In this document: positions 1 to 10,502 of the stretch, one piece after another
How the letters are laid out: each line of letters begins with the position of its first letter
Numbering within the stretch: position 1 is the first letter of the stretch
Assembly (NCBI GenBank): GCA_035048495.1
Contig: CM068545.1
Location: forward strand, 45,750,450-45,814,449
DNA: 64,000 nt
Origin: Euptelea pleiosperma
Taxonomy: Eukaryota; Streptophyta; Magnoliopsida; Ranunculales; Eupteleaceae
Direction: 5' to 3'
Notes under the pieces: model-generated
Database searches by the model: none
Told to the model about the DNA's origin: nothing
What the model saw: the letters and a program-made list of their open reading frames with translations, nothing else
Position numbers and translations under genes: made by a program

Positions 1-1
1 G

Positions 2-79
2 TTGGAGGTGTTCTTGGAGAGGATCGTGAGGATGGAGGTGCAGGCCTTGGTGAAGAGCAACAGCTTGGCTAGCCGCTAG
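2..79 (+). CDS. Possible 3' end of a coding exon (very tentative)
   Basis: One plus-strand frame is open from the window edge for 25 codons and ends in TAG at 77-79. The peptide is amphipathic, rich in Leu, Val, Glu and Arg (it contains VFLERIVRMEVQALV), and would suit the C-terminal helix of a protein. The other two plus frames read less naturally over the same bases. No family is recognised, and 25 codons open by chance is not rare. Sequence left of the window is needed to decide. Confidence 0.18.
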   Translation: MEVFLERIVRMEVQALVKSNSLASR

Positions 80-795
80 GAAGGAGGGTGAAGGCGCACG
101 GAGACGCGACCTGCAAATATGCAGACACGCTCAAGAAGAGGTCGCTTGGAGAGGAGCTCGTGGTGCGGCAAGCATTCCCGCGTTAATGGAGGCAGCAAGA
201 TGAGGCGCTGTGTGAAGGTGTGCACGGGCTAGGAGAGATCGTTGGAGTAGCTTGCAGATGTGCCGGTCTATCGGTAACGAAGAAAGGAGGGAGAAGAGGA
301 TCTCCAATGGAGATCGCTGGTAGCAATGGTGGCTGATCACCACATCTGCAGATGCACAGTCCGTGAGAGAGAGATTTTTGAGAGGGACAAGGTAGGAACG
401 GCTGGGATCGTTGAGAGGGTAGAGAGGTGAATGGGATGAGAGAACGTGGTCCTCCTTTTAGGGTTAGGTTTAAGAGATTTTATAGTGGGTCGGTGGGATG
501 ACATTTTAGAATAGTGAAGTTTGGGGATAGGTGGAAGTGGTCCAGCCATTGGATTCAAGGGATCAAGAATATTAGTGATTAATATGGTGAGGTGTCTATA
601 GTTGTTGTGGGTGACGCCACCTCCAACAAACTTCTAGCAACTCTTATCAACGTGTTGAGGTTTATTAGAAACCCAACAACTAAAAACCACAACAACTGGG
701 TCCCACACCTTGTCACCTTAGTTTCCAAGATATAGAACCCTTCATCTCTATCATCCACCGTCCAAACCATCCTCCTTTAAGCATCAAGTCAATCA

Positions 796-804
796 ACACG
801 TGGC
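796..804 (+). promoter_or_regulatory. G-box/ABRE-like motif
   Basis: ACACGTGGC contains the CACGTG core (797-802) and matches the ABRE consensus bound by plant bZIP factors. A TATAAAAT lies on the minus strand at 477-484, so a leftward promoter is conceivable, but no convincing coding region follows it. A motif this short is expected by chance at this scale. It is recorded only because both elements sit in the one stretch that might belong to a gene. Confidence 0.15.
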
Positions 805-1611
805 AAGTCTCTAGCCCATTCCACATTTCAGGCTTATGCATTTTAGCACCTTAAATCAAGCACCTGCCACCTCATCCTTGCACCTAATGTAGCAACCGTG
901 TATGTGCACACCCGGCCCACGATTCGACATGTTCGACCACATATACGTATTACCCACTTCGAACCCAAGCGCACAAGAGTCCCATATTTCTTGTTGTGAA
1001 ACCTTCACACTTTAGCCATTGTTTAGCGGCTACCACCCAAGTAAACTGCAACCATCAAACGTTTGATCAAGATCGTTCATATTCAGTGCATCCCTCGTCC
1101 ATAATTTTGTAAATGCTAGCCATTCATATACCATCATATTGCGTCTTGAAGTCCACAACCATGGCCCTATCTTGGCCCACAAACTTGATTCACATGCTTC
1201 TTGAATCGCACCATCGATCTTTCACTTTCTTTGGTAGCTTGGCCCATGTGATGTGCTGGCTCATCTCTCCATGTATGTAGACACCCATGCTCCATACCGA
1301 TCCAACATTTCAAATTAATGATCCATTGTCCAATTTGGATGTATCACTTGTAGTACATGATCAAGGTCCCACCATTCTTTTGATCTAACATAATGTCTAC
1401 CTCTCTATGATCTTCTTGTAGCAGCTTGTGGGTCTACTGGCTTGGTCATATCTTGAAAATTTTCTAGATAGGATTCTTTAGGCTCTGGTCCAGGTTCATG
1501 TCTCTCAAAACATTTCTGTTCACTACTCCAATTGATCATCTCTAGATAGACTGTAGACTTGATGGAGATTTGTAGGGTCCAAATCTCGAGAGTCATCCGA
1601 TCTGGGTTTCT

Positions 1612-2110
1612 TGGTCTTTGACTTGGTCTTCTGCATGCTTTACCAATTGAGCAAGTCCTCATCTTGTGTTAGTTGATAAGCTTTAATCTCCTTAGTCTCT
1701 TCTTTGAGGGCTTGCCTCTCCTTCCCTCTTAATCTTCTCTTAGGCTTTTCCGACTCTCTGGCTCTCCCGTCTTTGGCCTACATTTTTTTTGTCCAAGTCC
1801 ACTGGCTTTTGGGCTTTGATCATAGGTTCTAGAGGTTGATTGTGGGCCCACCAGTCTTGAGAACCGTCTGATCGGGTTTCCTGCGACAAAAGAAGCGCGT
1901 AATGAGACTCAATCAGAACGGCTTTATATCTAGACTTCCAAAAATGTGTTTAATGCATGCAAATATACCATTTCGTCCAGAAAAGTGTGTTTTACGCAAT
2001 GAGATAGACTCTTACGTAGAAAAGTGGATAATTAGAGCAGTTTTACGTAGGAGAGTGCGATAACGCTAACAGGATAAGTGCTTAAAATAAGCACTTTTGA
2101 GCGAATATCA
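1612..2110 (-). repeat. LTR-like ~500 bp repeat, copy 1
   Basis: This is the first of three copies of an interspersed repeat. Read on the minus strand it begins TGATATTCGC (at 2110) and similarity to copy 2 ends near a CA at 1612, giving 499 bp with TG...CA ends as in LTRs. A 9 bp stem with a 3-base loop lies at 2076-2096 (AAGTGCTTA / TAAGCACTT). From about 1831 to 2110 it is nearly identical to copies 2 and 3, with only a few substitutions such as gcgtaatg against gcgtactg. From 1612 to 1830 it is much more diverged, with indels in pyrimidine-rich sequence. It may be an LTR, one terminal repeat of a small non-autonomous retrotransposon, or another repeat type. No coding capacity is seen. Confidence 0.6.
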
Positions 2111-2561
2111 CCCAACACCTAGTTTTCTTCTAGGATAAAATCTCCCTCCTTTTTTGAAAACCACAAATTCCTTTTTGAAGAAATATTTGTCTTTAAAAAA
2201 ATCTTTGTTTCATAAATCTTTTCCAAAATTTATTCTCCTATCCTTCATCTTCTTTAAAAACCATTTCCTATCCATGCTAGGCATGTGGGTCCAACGGAAT
2301 GGCTGGGCAGTGAGTAATGGGCCCGCACTGCATCTTGGCTTAAGCCCATAGGATTGAATATGAAGTGACTGAGCGATCGTATGGTAGAGATGGAGGGTGA
2401 TGATCGGGCGATGGAGATTGGCCAAGGTAGGCCGTAGGATTGAGTGATTGAGGAGGGAGAAAGGATCAGATGATTTGGATTGTGAGTAAAGAGAGAATGA
2501 AGATTTAGAGAGAGGAGAGAGAAAATAATAAAAAAAACTGCTAGCAGAGGGTTTGGAACCC
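2111..2561. other. Spacer between the two LTR-like repeats
   Basis: These 451 bp lie between copies 1 and 2. On the plus strand they run from an AT-rich stretch with several poly-T runs to a purine-rich tract near 2450-2540. The two overlapping minus-strand frames (110 and 128 codons) are low-complexity Ser/Leu-rich peptides, read as chance translations of this tract. If copies 1 and 2 are LTRs, this would be the internal region of a TRIM-like element, but I see no clear primer-binding site or polypurine tract at the expected positions. Confidence 0.45.
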
Positions 2562-2610
2562 TGGTCTCTGACTTGGTCTTTTGCATGCTTTACCAACTGA
2601 GCTAGTCCTC
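2548..2610 (-). pseudogene. tRNA-derived sequence (Pol III box A and box B-like)
   Basis: On the minus strand, TAGCTCAGTTGG (2604-2593) matches the box A/D-arm consensus exactly. Downstream, 2562-2548 reads AGGG-TTCCAAA-CCCT, a 4 bp T-arm stem with a 7-base loop and a near-consensus box B. The acceptor ends do not pair and the anticodon arm is not convincing, so this is not a functional tRNA gene. It is probably the head of a tRNA-derived SINE or a tRNA-like part of the surrounding repeat. Copy 1 keeps a degraded version of the A-box side near 1641-1653, with the T-arm lost. Box spacing is about 35 bases. Confidence 0.55.
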
Positions 2611-3063
2611 AACTTGTGTTAGTTGATAAGCTTTAATTTCCTTAGTCTCTTCTTTAAGGGCTTGTCTCTCCTTCTCCCTTTGTCGTCTCTCGACTCTTTT
2701 GCTCTCTCTGGCTCTTCTTCTCTCTTTGGCCTACATTTTCTTGTCCAAGTCCACTGGCTTTTTATGCTTTGATTAAAGGCATTGTAGGTTGATTGTGGGC
2801 CCACCAGTCTTGAGAACCGTCTGATCGGGTTTCCTGCGACAAAAGAAGCGCGTACTGAGACTCAATCAGAACGGCTTTATATCTAGACTTCCCAAAATGT
2901 GTTTAATGCATGCAAATATACCATTTCGTCCAGAAAAGTGTATTTTACGCAATGAGATAGACTCTTACGTAGAAAAGTGGATAATTAGAGCAGTTTTACG
3001 TAGGAGAGTGCGATAACGCTAACAGGATAAGTGCTTAAAATAAGCACTTTTGAGCGAATATCA
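2562..3063 (-). repeat. LTR-like ~500 bp repeat, copy 2, at the array edge
   Basis: This is the second copy, 502 bp, with the same TG...CA ends on the minus strand. Its right end (3063) abuts the satellite directly, which resumes at monomer position 52. The hairpin is at 3029-3049. The right ~260 bp is nearly identical to copies 1 and 3. The 5 bases flanking the copy 1/copy 2 pair (1607-1611 tttct; 3064-3068 gaatg) do not match, so there is no target-site duplication for a simple paired-LTR insertion. The left end overlaps the T-arm of the tRNA-like sequence, so that boundary is uncertain by about 20 bp. Confidence 0.6.
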
Positions 3064-3189
3064 GAATGTAACACACAAATTAAGTCCAATTAGAGACATT
3101 GACGAACGGATGGAGCAAACTTGTTTCAACTATCCCGATTCTTGTTCCAACACTTCAAATGTGTTAAAACAATTATAATAGGAGATATT
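3064..3189 (+). repeat. Partial first monomer (K/M hybrid, 126 bp)
   Basis: The array begins in mid-monomer at position 52 (gaatgtaac). The 5' part is K-like (acacaaattaag) and the 3' part M-like (tttcaactatcccg). It leads directly into the first T monomer. The same partial monomer with the same junction recurs at 4844-4969. Confidence 0.85.
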
Positions 3190-4969
3190 GAGTCAAATTA
3201 CGAAGTCCGGTTGTGAAAAAGTCAATAACAAACTTATTCCGATTGTCCCGAATCTTGTTCCAACACTACAAATGTGTTGAAACAATTACAATGGAAGAGA
3301 TTGAGTCAAATTACGAGGTCCGGTTGTGCAAAACTCACTAGTTATAAGCTTTGGAATGTGACGCACAAACTGAGTCCAATTAGAGTCATTGATGAACGAA
3401 TGGGACAAACTTGTTCCTATAGTCCCGAATCTTGTTTTAACACTTCAAATGTGTTAAAACAATTCTAATAGAAGATATTGAGTGAAATTACGAAGTCTGA
3501 TTGCGAAAAAGTCAGTAATTATAGGATTAGGAATGTAACACCCAATCTGAGTCCAATTAGAGACATTGACGAACGAATGGAGCAAACTTGTTCCGACTGT
3601 CCCGAATCTTTTTTCAACAGTTCAAATGTGTTGAAACAATTGTAATGGAAGATACTAAGTCCAATTACGAGATCCGGTTGTGCAAATGAAACTAGTTATA
3701 AGCTTGGGAATGTAACGCACAAACTGAGTCCAATTAGGGTCATTGACGCACGAATGCGGTAAACCAGTTCCGACAGTCCCGAATCTTGTTCCAACACTTC
3801 AAATGTGTTGAAACAATTGTAATAGAAGATATTAAGTCAAATTACGAAGTCCGATTGCGAAAAAGTAAGTAATTATAGGCTTAGGAATGTAACAAACAAA
3901 TTGAGTCCAATTAAAAACGTTGACGAACGGATGGAGCAAACTTCTTCCGACTGTCCTAAATCTTGTTCCAACACTTCAAATGTGTTGAAATAATAGTAAT
4001 GGAAGAGTTTGAGTCAAATTACGGGGTCCGGTTGTGAAAAAGTCACTAGTTATAGGCTTCGGAATGTAACACACAAACTGAGTCCAATTAGCGACATTGA
4101 CGCACGGATGGAGCAAAATTGTTTCGACTGTCCCGAATCTTTTTCAAACACTGCAAATGTGTTGAAACATTAGTAATAGAAGAGTTTGAGTCAAATTACG
4201 AGGTCCGGTTGCACAAAAGTCACTAGTTATAGGCTTCGGAATGTAACAAACAAACTGAGTCCAATTAGAGACATTGACGCACGGATGGAGCAAACTTGTT
4301 TCGATTGTCCCGAATCTTGTTCCAAGACTTTAAATGTGTTGAAACAATTGCAATGGAATAGATTGAGTCAAATTACGAGGTCCGGTTGCACAAAAGTCAC
4401 TAGTTATAGGCTTCGGAATGTAACAAACAAACTGAGTCCAATTAGAGACATTGACGCACGGATGGAGCAAACTTGTTTCGATTGTCCCGAATCTTGTTCC
4501 AAGACTTTAAATGTGTTGAAACAATTGCAATGGAACAGATTGAGTCAAATTACGAGATCCGGTTGCGAAAAAGTCACTTGTTATCAGTCTTGAGAACCGT
4601 CTGATCGGGTTTCCTGCGACAAAAGAAGCGCGTACTGAGACTCAATCAGAACGGCTTTATATCTAGACTTCCAAAAATGTGTTTAATGCATGCAAATATA
4701 CCATTTCGTCCAGAAAAGTGTATTTTACGCAATGAGATAGACTCTTGCGTAGAAAAGTGGATAATTAGAGCAGTTTTACGTAGGAGAGTGCGATAACGCT
4801 AACAGGATAAGTGCTTAAAATAAGCACTTTTGAGCGAATATCAGAATGTAACACACAAATTAAGTCCAATTAGAGACATTGACGAACGGATGGAGCAAAC
4901 TTGTTTCAACTATCCCGATTCTTGTTCCAACACTTCAAATGTGTTAAAACAATTATAATAGGAGATATT
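3190..4969 (+). repeat. HOR interval 1: T A B C D E F F, then G cut by repeat copy 3
   Basis: T starts at 3190 and A at 3303, followed by B (3480), C (3657), D (3834), E (4011), two near-identical F monomers (4188, 4365) and a G monomer (4542) broken after 43 bp by the LTR-like fragment. Satellite resumes at 4844 as the K/M partial monomer. The uninterrupted counterpart of this stretch lies about 4016 bp to the right (7206 onward), where G continues normally. Confidence 0.85.
4585..4843 (-). repeat. LTR-like repeat, copy 3 (259 bp fragment inside the satellite)
   Basis: This fragment carries only the highly conserved right part of the repeat, starting at cagtcttgag and ending gcgaatatca, with the hairpin at 4809-4829. 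It differs from copy 2 by very few bases (for example ttgcgtag against ttacgtag). The right junction is base-for-base the array-edge junction at 3063/3064. The left junction joins G-monomer sequence (acttgttat) to the element. The shift of 1780 bp at both ends (2805 to 4585, 3063 to 4843) shows it was copied with the array edge rather than inserted independently. Confidence 0.85.
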
Positions 4970-7205
4970 GAGTCAAATTACGAAGTCCGGTTGTGAAAAA
5001 GTCAATAACAAACTTGTTCCGATTGTCCCGAATCTTGTTCCAACACTACAAATGTGTTGAAACAATTACAATGGAAGAGATTGAGTCAAATTACGAGGTC
5101 CGGTTGTGCAAAACTCACTAGTTATAAGCTTTGGAATGTGACGCACAAACTGAGTCCAATTAGAGTCATTGATGAACGAATGGGACAAACTTGTTCCTAT
5201 AGTCCCGAATCTTGTTCTAACACTTCAAATGTGTTAAAACAATTCTAATAGAAGATATTGAGTGAAATTACGAAGTCTGGTTGCGAAAAAGTCAGTAATT
5301 AGAGGCTTAGGAATGTAACACCCAATCTGAGTCCAATTAGAGACATTGACGAACGAATGGAGCAAACTTGTTCCGACAGTCCCGAATCATGTTCCAACAC
5401 ATAAAATGCTTTAAAAGAATTGTAATAGAAGATATTGAGTCAAATTACGGATTCCGATTGCGAAAAAGTAAGTAATTATAGGCTTAGGAATGTAACACCC
5501 AAACTGAGTCCAATTAGAGACATTAACAAACAAATGGAGCAAACTTGTTCCGACTGTCCCGAATCTTTTTTCAACAGTTCAAATGTGTTAAAACAATTGT
5601 AATGGAAGATATTGAGTCAAATTACGAGATCCGGTTGTGCAAAAGTCACTAGTTATAAGCTTGGGAATGTAACGCACAAACTGAGTGCAATTGGAGTCAT
5701 TTACGCACGAATAGGGTAAACTTGTTCCGACAGTCCCTAATCTTGTTCCAACACATCAAATCCATTAAAACAATTGTAAGAGAAGATATTGAGTCAAATT
5801 ACAGATTCCGATTGCGAAAAAGTAAGTAATTATAGGCTTAGGAATGTAACACACAAATTAAGTCCAATTAGAGACATTGACGAACGGATGGAGCAAACTT
5901 CTTTCGACTGTCCCAAATCTTGTTCATACACTTCAAATATGTTGAAACAATAGTAATGGAAGAGTTTGAGTCAAATTACAGGGTCCGGTTGCGAAAAAGT
6001 CACTAGTTATAGGCTTCGGAATGTAACACACAAACTGAGTCCAAATAGAGACATTGACGCACGGATGGAGCAAAATTGTTGCGACTGTCCCGAATCTTTC
6101 TCAAACACTTCAAATGTGTTGAAACAATAGTAATGGAAGAGTTTGAGTCAAATTACGATGTCTGGTTGCACAAAAGTCACTAGTTATAGGCTTCGGAATG
6201 TAACAAACAAACTGAGTCCAATTAGAGACATTGACGCATGGATGGAGCAAACTTGTTTCGATTGTCCCGAATCTTGTTCCAAGACTTTAAATGTGTTGAA
6301 ACAATTGCAATGGAACAGATTGAGTCAAATTACGAGATCCGGTTGCAAAAAAGTCACTTGTTATAAGCTTAGAAGTGTAACGCACAAACTGAGTCCAATT
6401 ATAGCCATTGACGCACGAACGGAGCAAACTTGTTCCGACTGTCCCGAATCTTGTTCCAAGTCTTCGAATGTTTTAAAACAATTGAAATAGAAGATATTGA
6501 GTCAAATTACGAGGTCCGGTTGTGAAAAAGTCACTAGTTATAAGCTAAGGAATGTAACGCACAAACTGAGTCCAATTAGAGTCATTGACGCACGAATTGG
6601 GCAAACTTGTTCCGACAGTCCCGAATCTTGTTCATCACTTCAAATGTGTTAAAACAATTGTAATACAAGATATTGAGCCAAAATACGAAGTCCGGTTACG
6701 AAAAATTCAGTAATTATAGGCTTAGGAATGTAACACCCAAACTGAGTCCAATTAGAGACATTAACAAACAAATGGAGCAAACTTGTTCCGACTGTCCCGA
6801 ATCTTTTTTCAACAGTTCAAATGTGTTAAAACAATTGTAATGGAAGATATTGAGTCAAATTACGAGGTCCGGTTGTGCAAAAGTCACTAGTTATAAGCTT
6901 GGGAATGTAACGCACAAACTGAGTGCAATTGGAGTCATTTACGCACGAATAGGGTAAACTTGTTCCGACAGTCCCTAATCTTGTTCCAACACATCAAATG
7001 CGTTAAAACAATTGTAATAGAAGATATTGAGTCAAATTACAGATTCCAATTGCAAAAAAGTATGTAATTATAGGCTTAGGAATGTAACACACAAATTAAG
7101 TCCAATTAGAGACATTAACGAACGGATGGAGCAAACTTGTTTCAACTATCCCGATTCTTGTTCCAACACTTCAAATGTGTTAAAACAATTATAATAGGAG
7201 ATATT
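4970..7205 (+). repeat. HOR interval 2 (2236 bp): T A B/J K/I J K L M/F G H I J K/M
   Basis: One T and twelve full monomers. B/J, K/I, M/F and K/M are hybrids whose 5' and 3' parts match different types. The 115-codon frame at 6143-6490 spans M/F and G only because no stop occurs in that phase. Interval 11463-13698 has the same order at an offset of 6493 bp. Confidence 0.8.
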
Positions 7206-10200
7206 GAGTCAAATTACGAAGTCCGGTTGTGAAAAAGTCAATAACAAACTTGTTCCGATTGTCCCGAATCTTGTTCCAACACTACAAATGTGTTGAAACA
7301 ATTACAATGGAAGAGATTGAGTCAAATTACGAGGTCCGGTTGTGCAAAACTCACTAGTTATAAGCTTTGGAATGTGACGCACAAACTGAGTCCAATTAGA
7401 GTCATTGATGAACGAATGGGACAAACTTGTTCCTATAGTCCCGAATCTTGTTTTAACACTTCAAATGTGTTAAAACAATTCTAATAGAAGATATTGAGTG
7501 AAATTACGAAGTCTGATTGCGAAAAAGTCAGTAATTATAGGATTAGGAATGTAACACCCAATCTGAGTCCAATTAGAGACATTGACGAACGAATGGAGCA
7601 AACTTGTTCCGACTGTCCCGAATCTTTTTTCAACAGTTCAAATGTGTTGAAACAATTGTAATGGAAGATACTAAGTCCAATTACGAGATCCGGTTGTGCA
7701 AATGAAACTAGTTATAAGCTTGGGAATGTAACGCACAAACTGAGTCCAATTAGGGTCATTGACGCACGAATGCGGTAAACCAGTTCCGACAGTCCCGAAT
7801 CTTGTTCCAACACTTCAAATGTGTTGAAACAATTGTAATAGAAGATATTAAGTCAAATTACGAAGTCCGATTGCGAAAAAGTAAGTAATTATAGGCTTAG
7901 GAATGTAACAAACAAATTGAGTCCAATTAAAAACGTTGACGAACGGATGGAGCAAACTTCTTCCGACTGTCCTAAATCTTGTTCCAACACTTCAAATGTG
8001 TTGAAATAATAGTAATGCAAGAGTTTGAGTCAAATTACGGGGTCCGGTTGTGAAAAAGTCACTAGTTATAGGCTTCGGAATGTAACACACAAACTGAGTC
8101 CAATTAGCGACATTGACGCACGGATGGAGCAAAATTGTTTCGACTGTCCCGAATCTTTTCAAACACTGCAAATGTGTTGAAACATTAGTAATAGAAGAGT
8201 TTGAGTCAAATTACGAGGTCCGGTTGCACAAAAGTCACTAGTTATAGGCTTCGGAATGTAACAAACAAACTGAGTCCAATTAGAGACATTGACGCACGGA
8301 TGGAGCAAACTTGTTTCGATTGTCCCGAATCTTGTTCCAAGACTTTAAATGTGTTGAAACAATTGCAATGGAATAGATTGAGTCAAATTACGAGGTCCGG
8401 TTGCACAAAAGTCACTAGTTATAGGCTTCGGAATGTAACAAACAAACTGAGTCCAATTAGAGACATTGACGCACGGATGGAGCAAACTTGTTTCGATTGT
8501 CCCGAATCTTGTTCCAAGACTTTAAATGTGTTGAAACAATTGCAATGGAACAGATTGAGTCAAATTACGAGATCCGGTTGCGAAAAAGTCACTTGTTATA
8601 AGCTTAGGAGTGTAACGCACAAACTGAGTCCAATTATAGCCATTGACGCACGAACGGAGCAAACTTGTTCCGACTGTCCCGAGTCTTGTTCCAAGTCTTC
8701 AAATGTGTTAAAACAATTGTAATAGAAGATGTTGAGTCAAATTACGAGGTCCGGTTGTGAAAAAGTCACTAGTTATAAGCTAAGGAATGTAACGCACAAA
8801 CTGAGTCCAATTAGAGACATTGACGAACGAATGGAGCAAACTTGTTCCGACTGTCCCGAATCTTTTTTGAACAGTTCAAATGTGTTAAAACAATTGTAAT
8901 GGAAGATATTGAGTCAAATTACGAGGTCCGGTTGTGCAAAAGTCACTAGTTATAAGCTTGGGAATGTAACGCACAAACTGAGTGCGATTGGAGTCATTTA
9001 CGCACGAATGGGGTAAACTTGTTCCGACAGTCCCTAATCTTGTTCCAACACATCAAATCCATTAAAACAATTGTAAGAGAAGATATTGAGTCAAATTACA
9101 GATTCCGATTGCGAAAAAGTAAGTAATTATAGGCTTAGGAATGTAACACACAAATTAAGTCCAATTAGAGACATTGACGAACGGATGGAGCAAACTTCTT
9201 TCGACTGTCCCAAATCTTGTTCATACACTTCAAATATGTTGAAACAATAGTAATGGAAGAGTTTGAGTCAAATTACAGGGTCCGGTTGCGAAAAAGTCAC
9301 TAGTTATAGGCTTCGGAATGTAACACACAAACTGAGTCCAAATAGAGACATTGACGCACGGATGGAGCAAAATTGTTGCGACTGTCCCGAATCTTTCTCA
9401 AACACTTCAAATGTGTTGAAACAATAGTAATGGAAGAGTTTGAGTCAAATTACGATGTCTGGTTGCACAAAAGTCACTAGTTATAGGCTTCGGAATGTAA
9501 CAAACAAACTGAGTCCAATTAGAGACATTGACGCATGGATGGAGCAAACTTGTTTCGATTGTCCCGAATCTTGTTCCAAGACTTTAAATGTGTTGAAACA
9601 ATTGCAATGGAACAGATTGAGTCAAATTACGAGATCCGGTTGCGAAAAAGTCACTTGTTATAAGCTTAGAAGTGTAACGCACAAACTGAGTCCAATTATA
9701 GCCATTGACGCACGAACGGAGCAAACTTGTTCCGACTGTCCCGAATCTTGTTCCAAGTCTTCGAATGTTTTAAAACAATTGAAATAGAAGATATTGAGTC
9801 AAATTACGAGGTCCGGTTGTGAAAAAGTCACTAGTTATAAGCTAAGGAATGTAACGCACAAACTGAGTCCAATTAGAGTCATTGACGCACGAATTGGGCA
9901 AACTTGTTCTGACAGTCCCGAATCTTGTTCATCACTTCAAATGTGTTAAAACAATTGTAATACAAGATATTGAGCCAAAATACGAAGTCCGGTTACGAAA
10001 AATTCAGTAATTATAGGCTTAGGAATGTAACACCCAAACTGAGTCCAATTAGAGACATTAACAAACAAATGGAGCAAACTTGTTCCGACTGTCCCGAATC
10101 TTCTTTCAACAGTTCAAATGTGTTAAAACAATTGTAATGGAAGATATTGAGTCAAATTACGAGGTCCGGTTGTGCAAAAGTCACTAGTTATAAGCTTGGG

Positions 10201-10502
10201 AATGTAACGCACAAACTGAGTGCAATTGGAGTCATTTACGCACGAATAGGGTAAACTTGTTCCGACAGTCCCTAATCTTGTTCCAACACATCAAATGCGT
10301 TAAAACAATTGTAATAGAAGATATTGAGTCAAATTACAGATTCCAATTGCGAAAAAGTATGTAATTATAGGCTTAGGAATGTAACACACAAATTAAGTCC
10401 AATTAGAGACATTAACGAACGGATGGAGCAAACTTGTTTCAACTATCCCGATTCTTGTTCCAACACTTCAAATGTGTTAAAACAATTATAATAGGAGATA
10501 TT
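7206..10502 (+). repeat. HOR interval 3 (3297 bp): T A B C D E F F G H/I J K L M/F G H I J K/M
   Basis: One T and eighteen full monomers. The F-F pair (8203, 8380) is shared with interval 1. The last part (J onward) repeats the end of interval 2 at an offset of 3297 bp. The longest uninterrupted satellite frame in this part of the array (173 codons, 8201-8722) falls here and simply reads through F, F and G. Confidence 0.8.

Larger units (their letters stand above)
1..1611. other. Left flank, no recognisable gene
   Basis: This is non-satellite DNA. The first ~330 bases are G-rich on the plus strand and the remainder is mixed, with pyrimidine-rich runs. Open frames on both strands are short (under about 90 codons), several begin only at non-ATG codons, and none resembles a family I recognise. 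A 14 bp perfect palindrome lies at 1054-1067. The flank could be degraded transposon sequence or an intergenic region. I could not match it to any named element. Confidence 0.5.

Noticed and set aside
131..770. Three minus-strand frames in the left flank as genes
   Set aside because: Short, some without an ATG start, no recognisable domain, and no consistent promoter-to-start arrangement.
2210..2596. 128- and 110-codon minus-strand frames
   Set aside because: Low-complexity Ser/Leu-rich products of a purine/pyrimidine tract overlapping a repeat and a tRNA-like sequence; no domain recognised.
1612..3063. Helitron interpretation of the ~500 bp repeat because of its terminal hairpin
   Set aside because: The hairpin is present (9 bp stem), but no CTRR end follows at the expected distance and the shared boundary is ...gcgaatatca; TG...CA ends on the other strand fit better.
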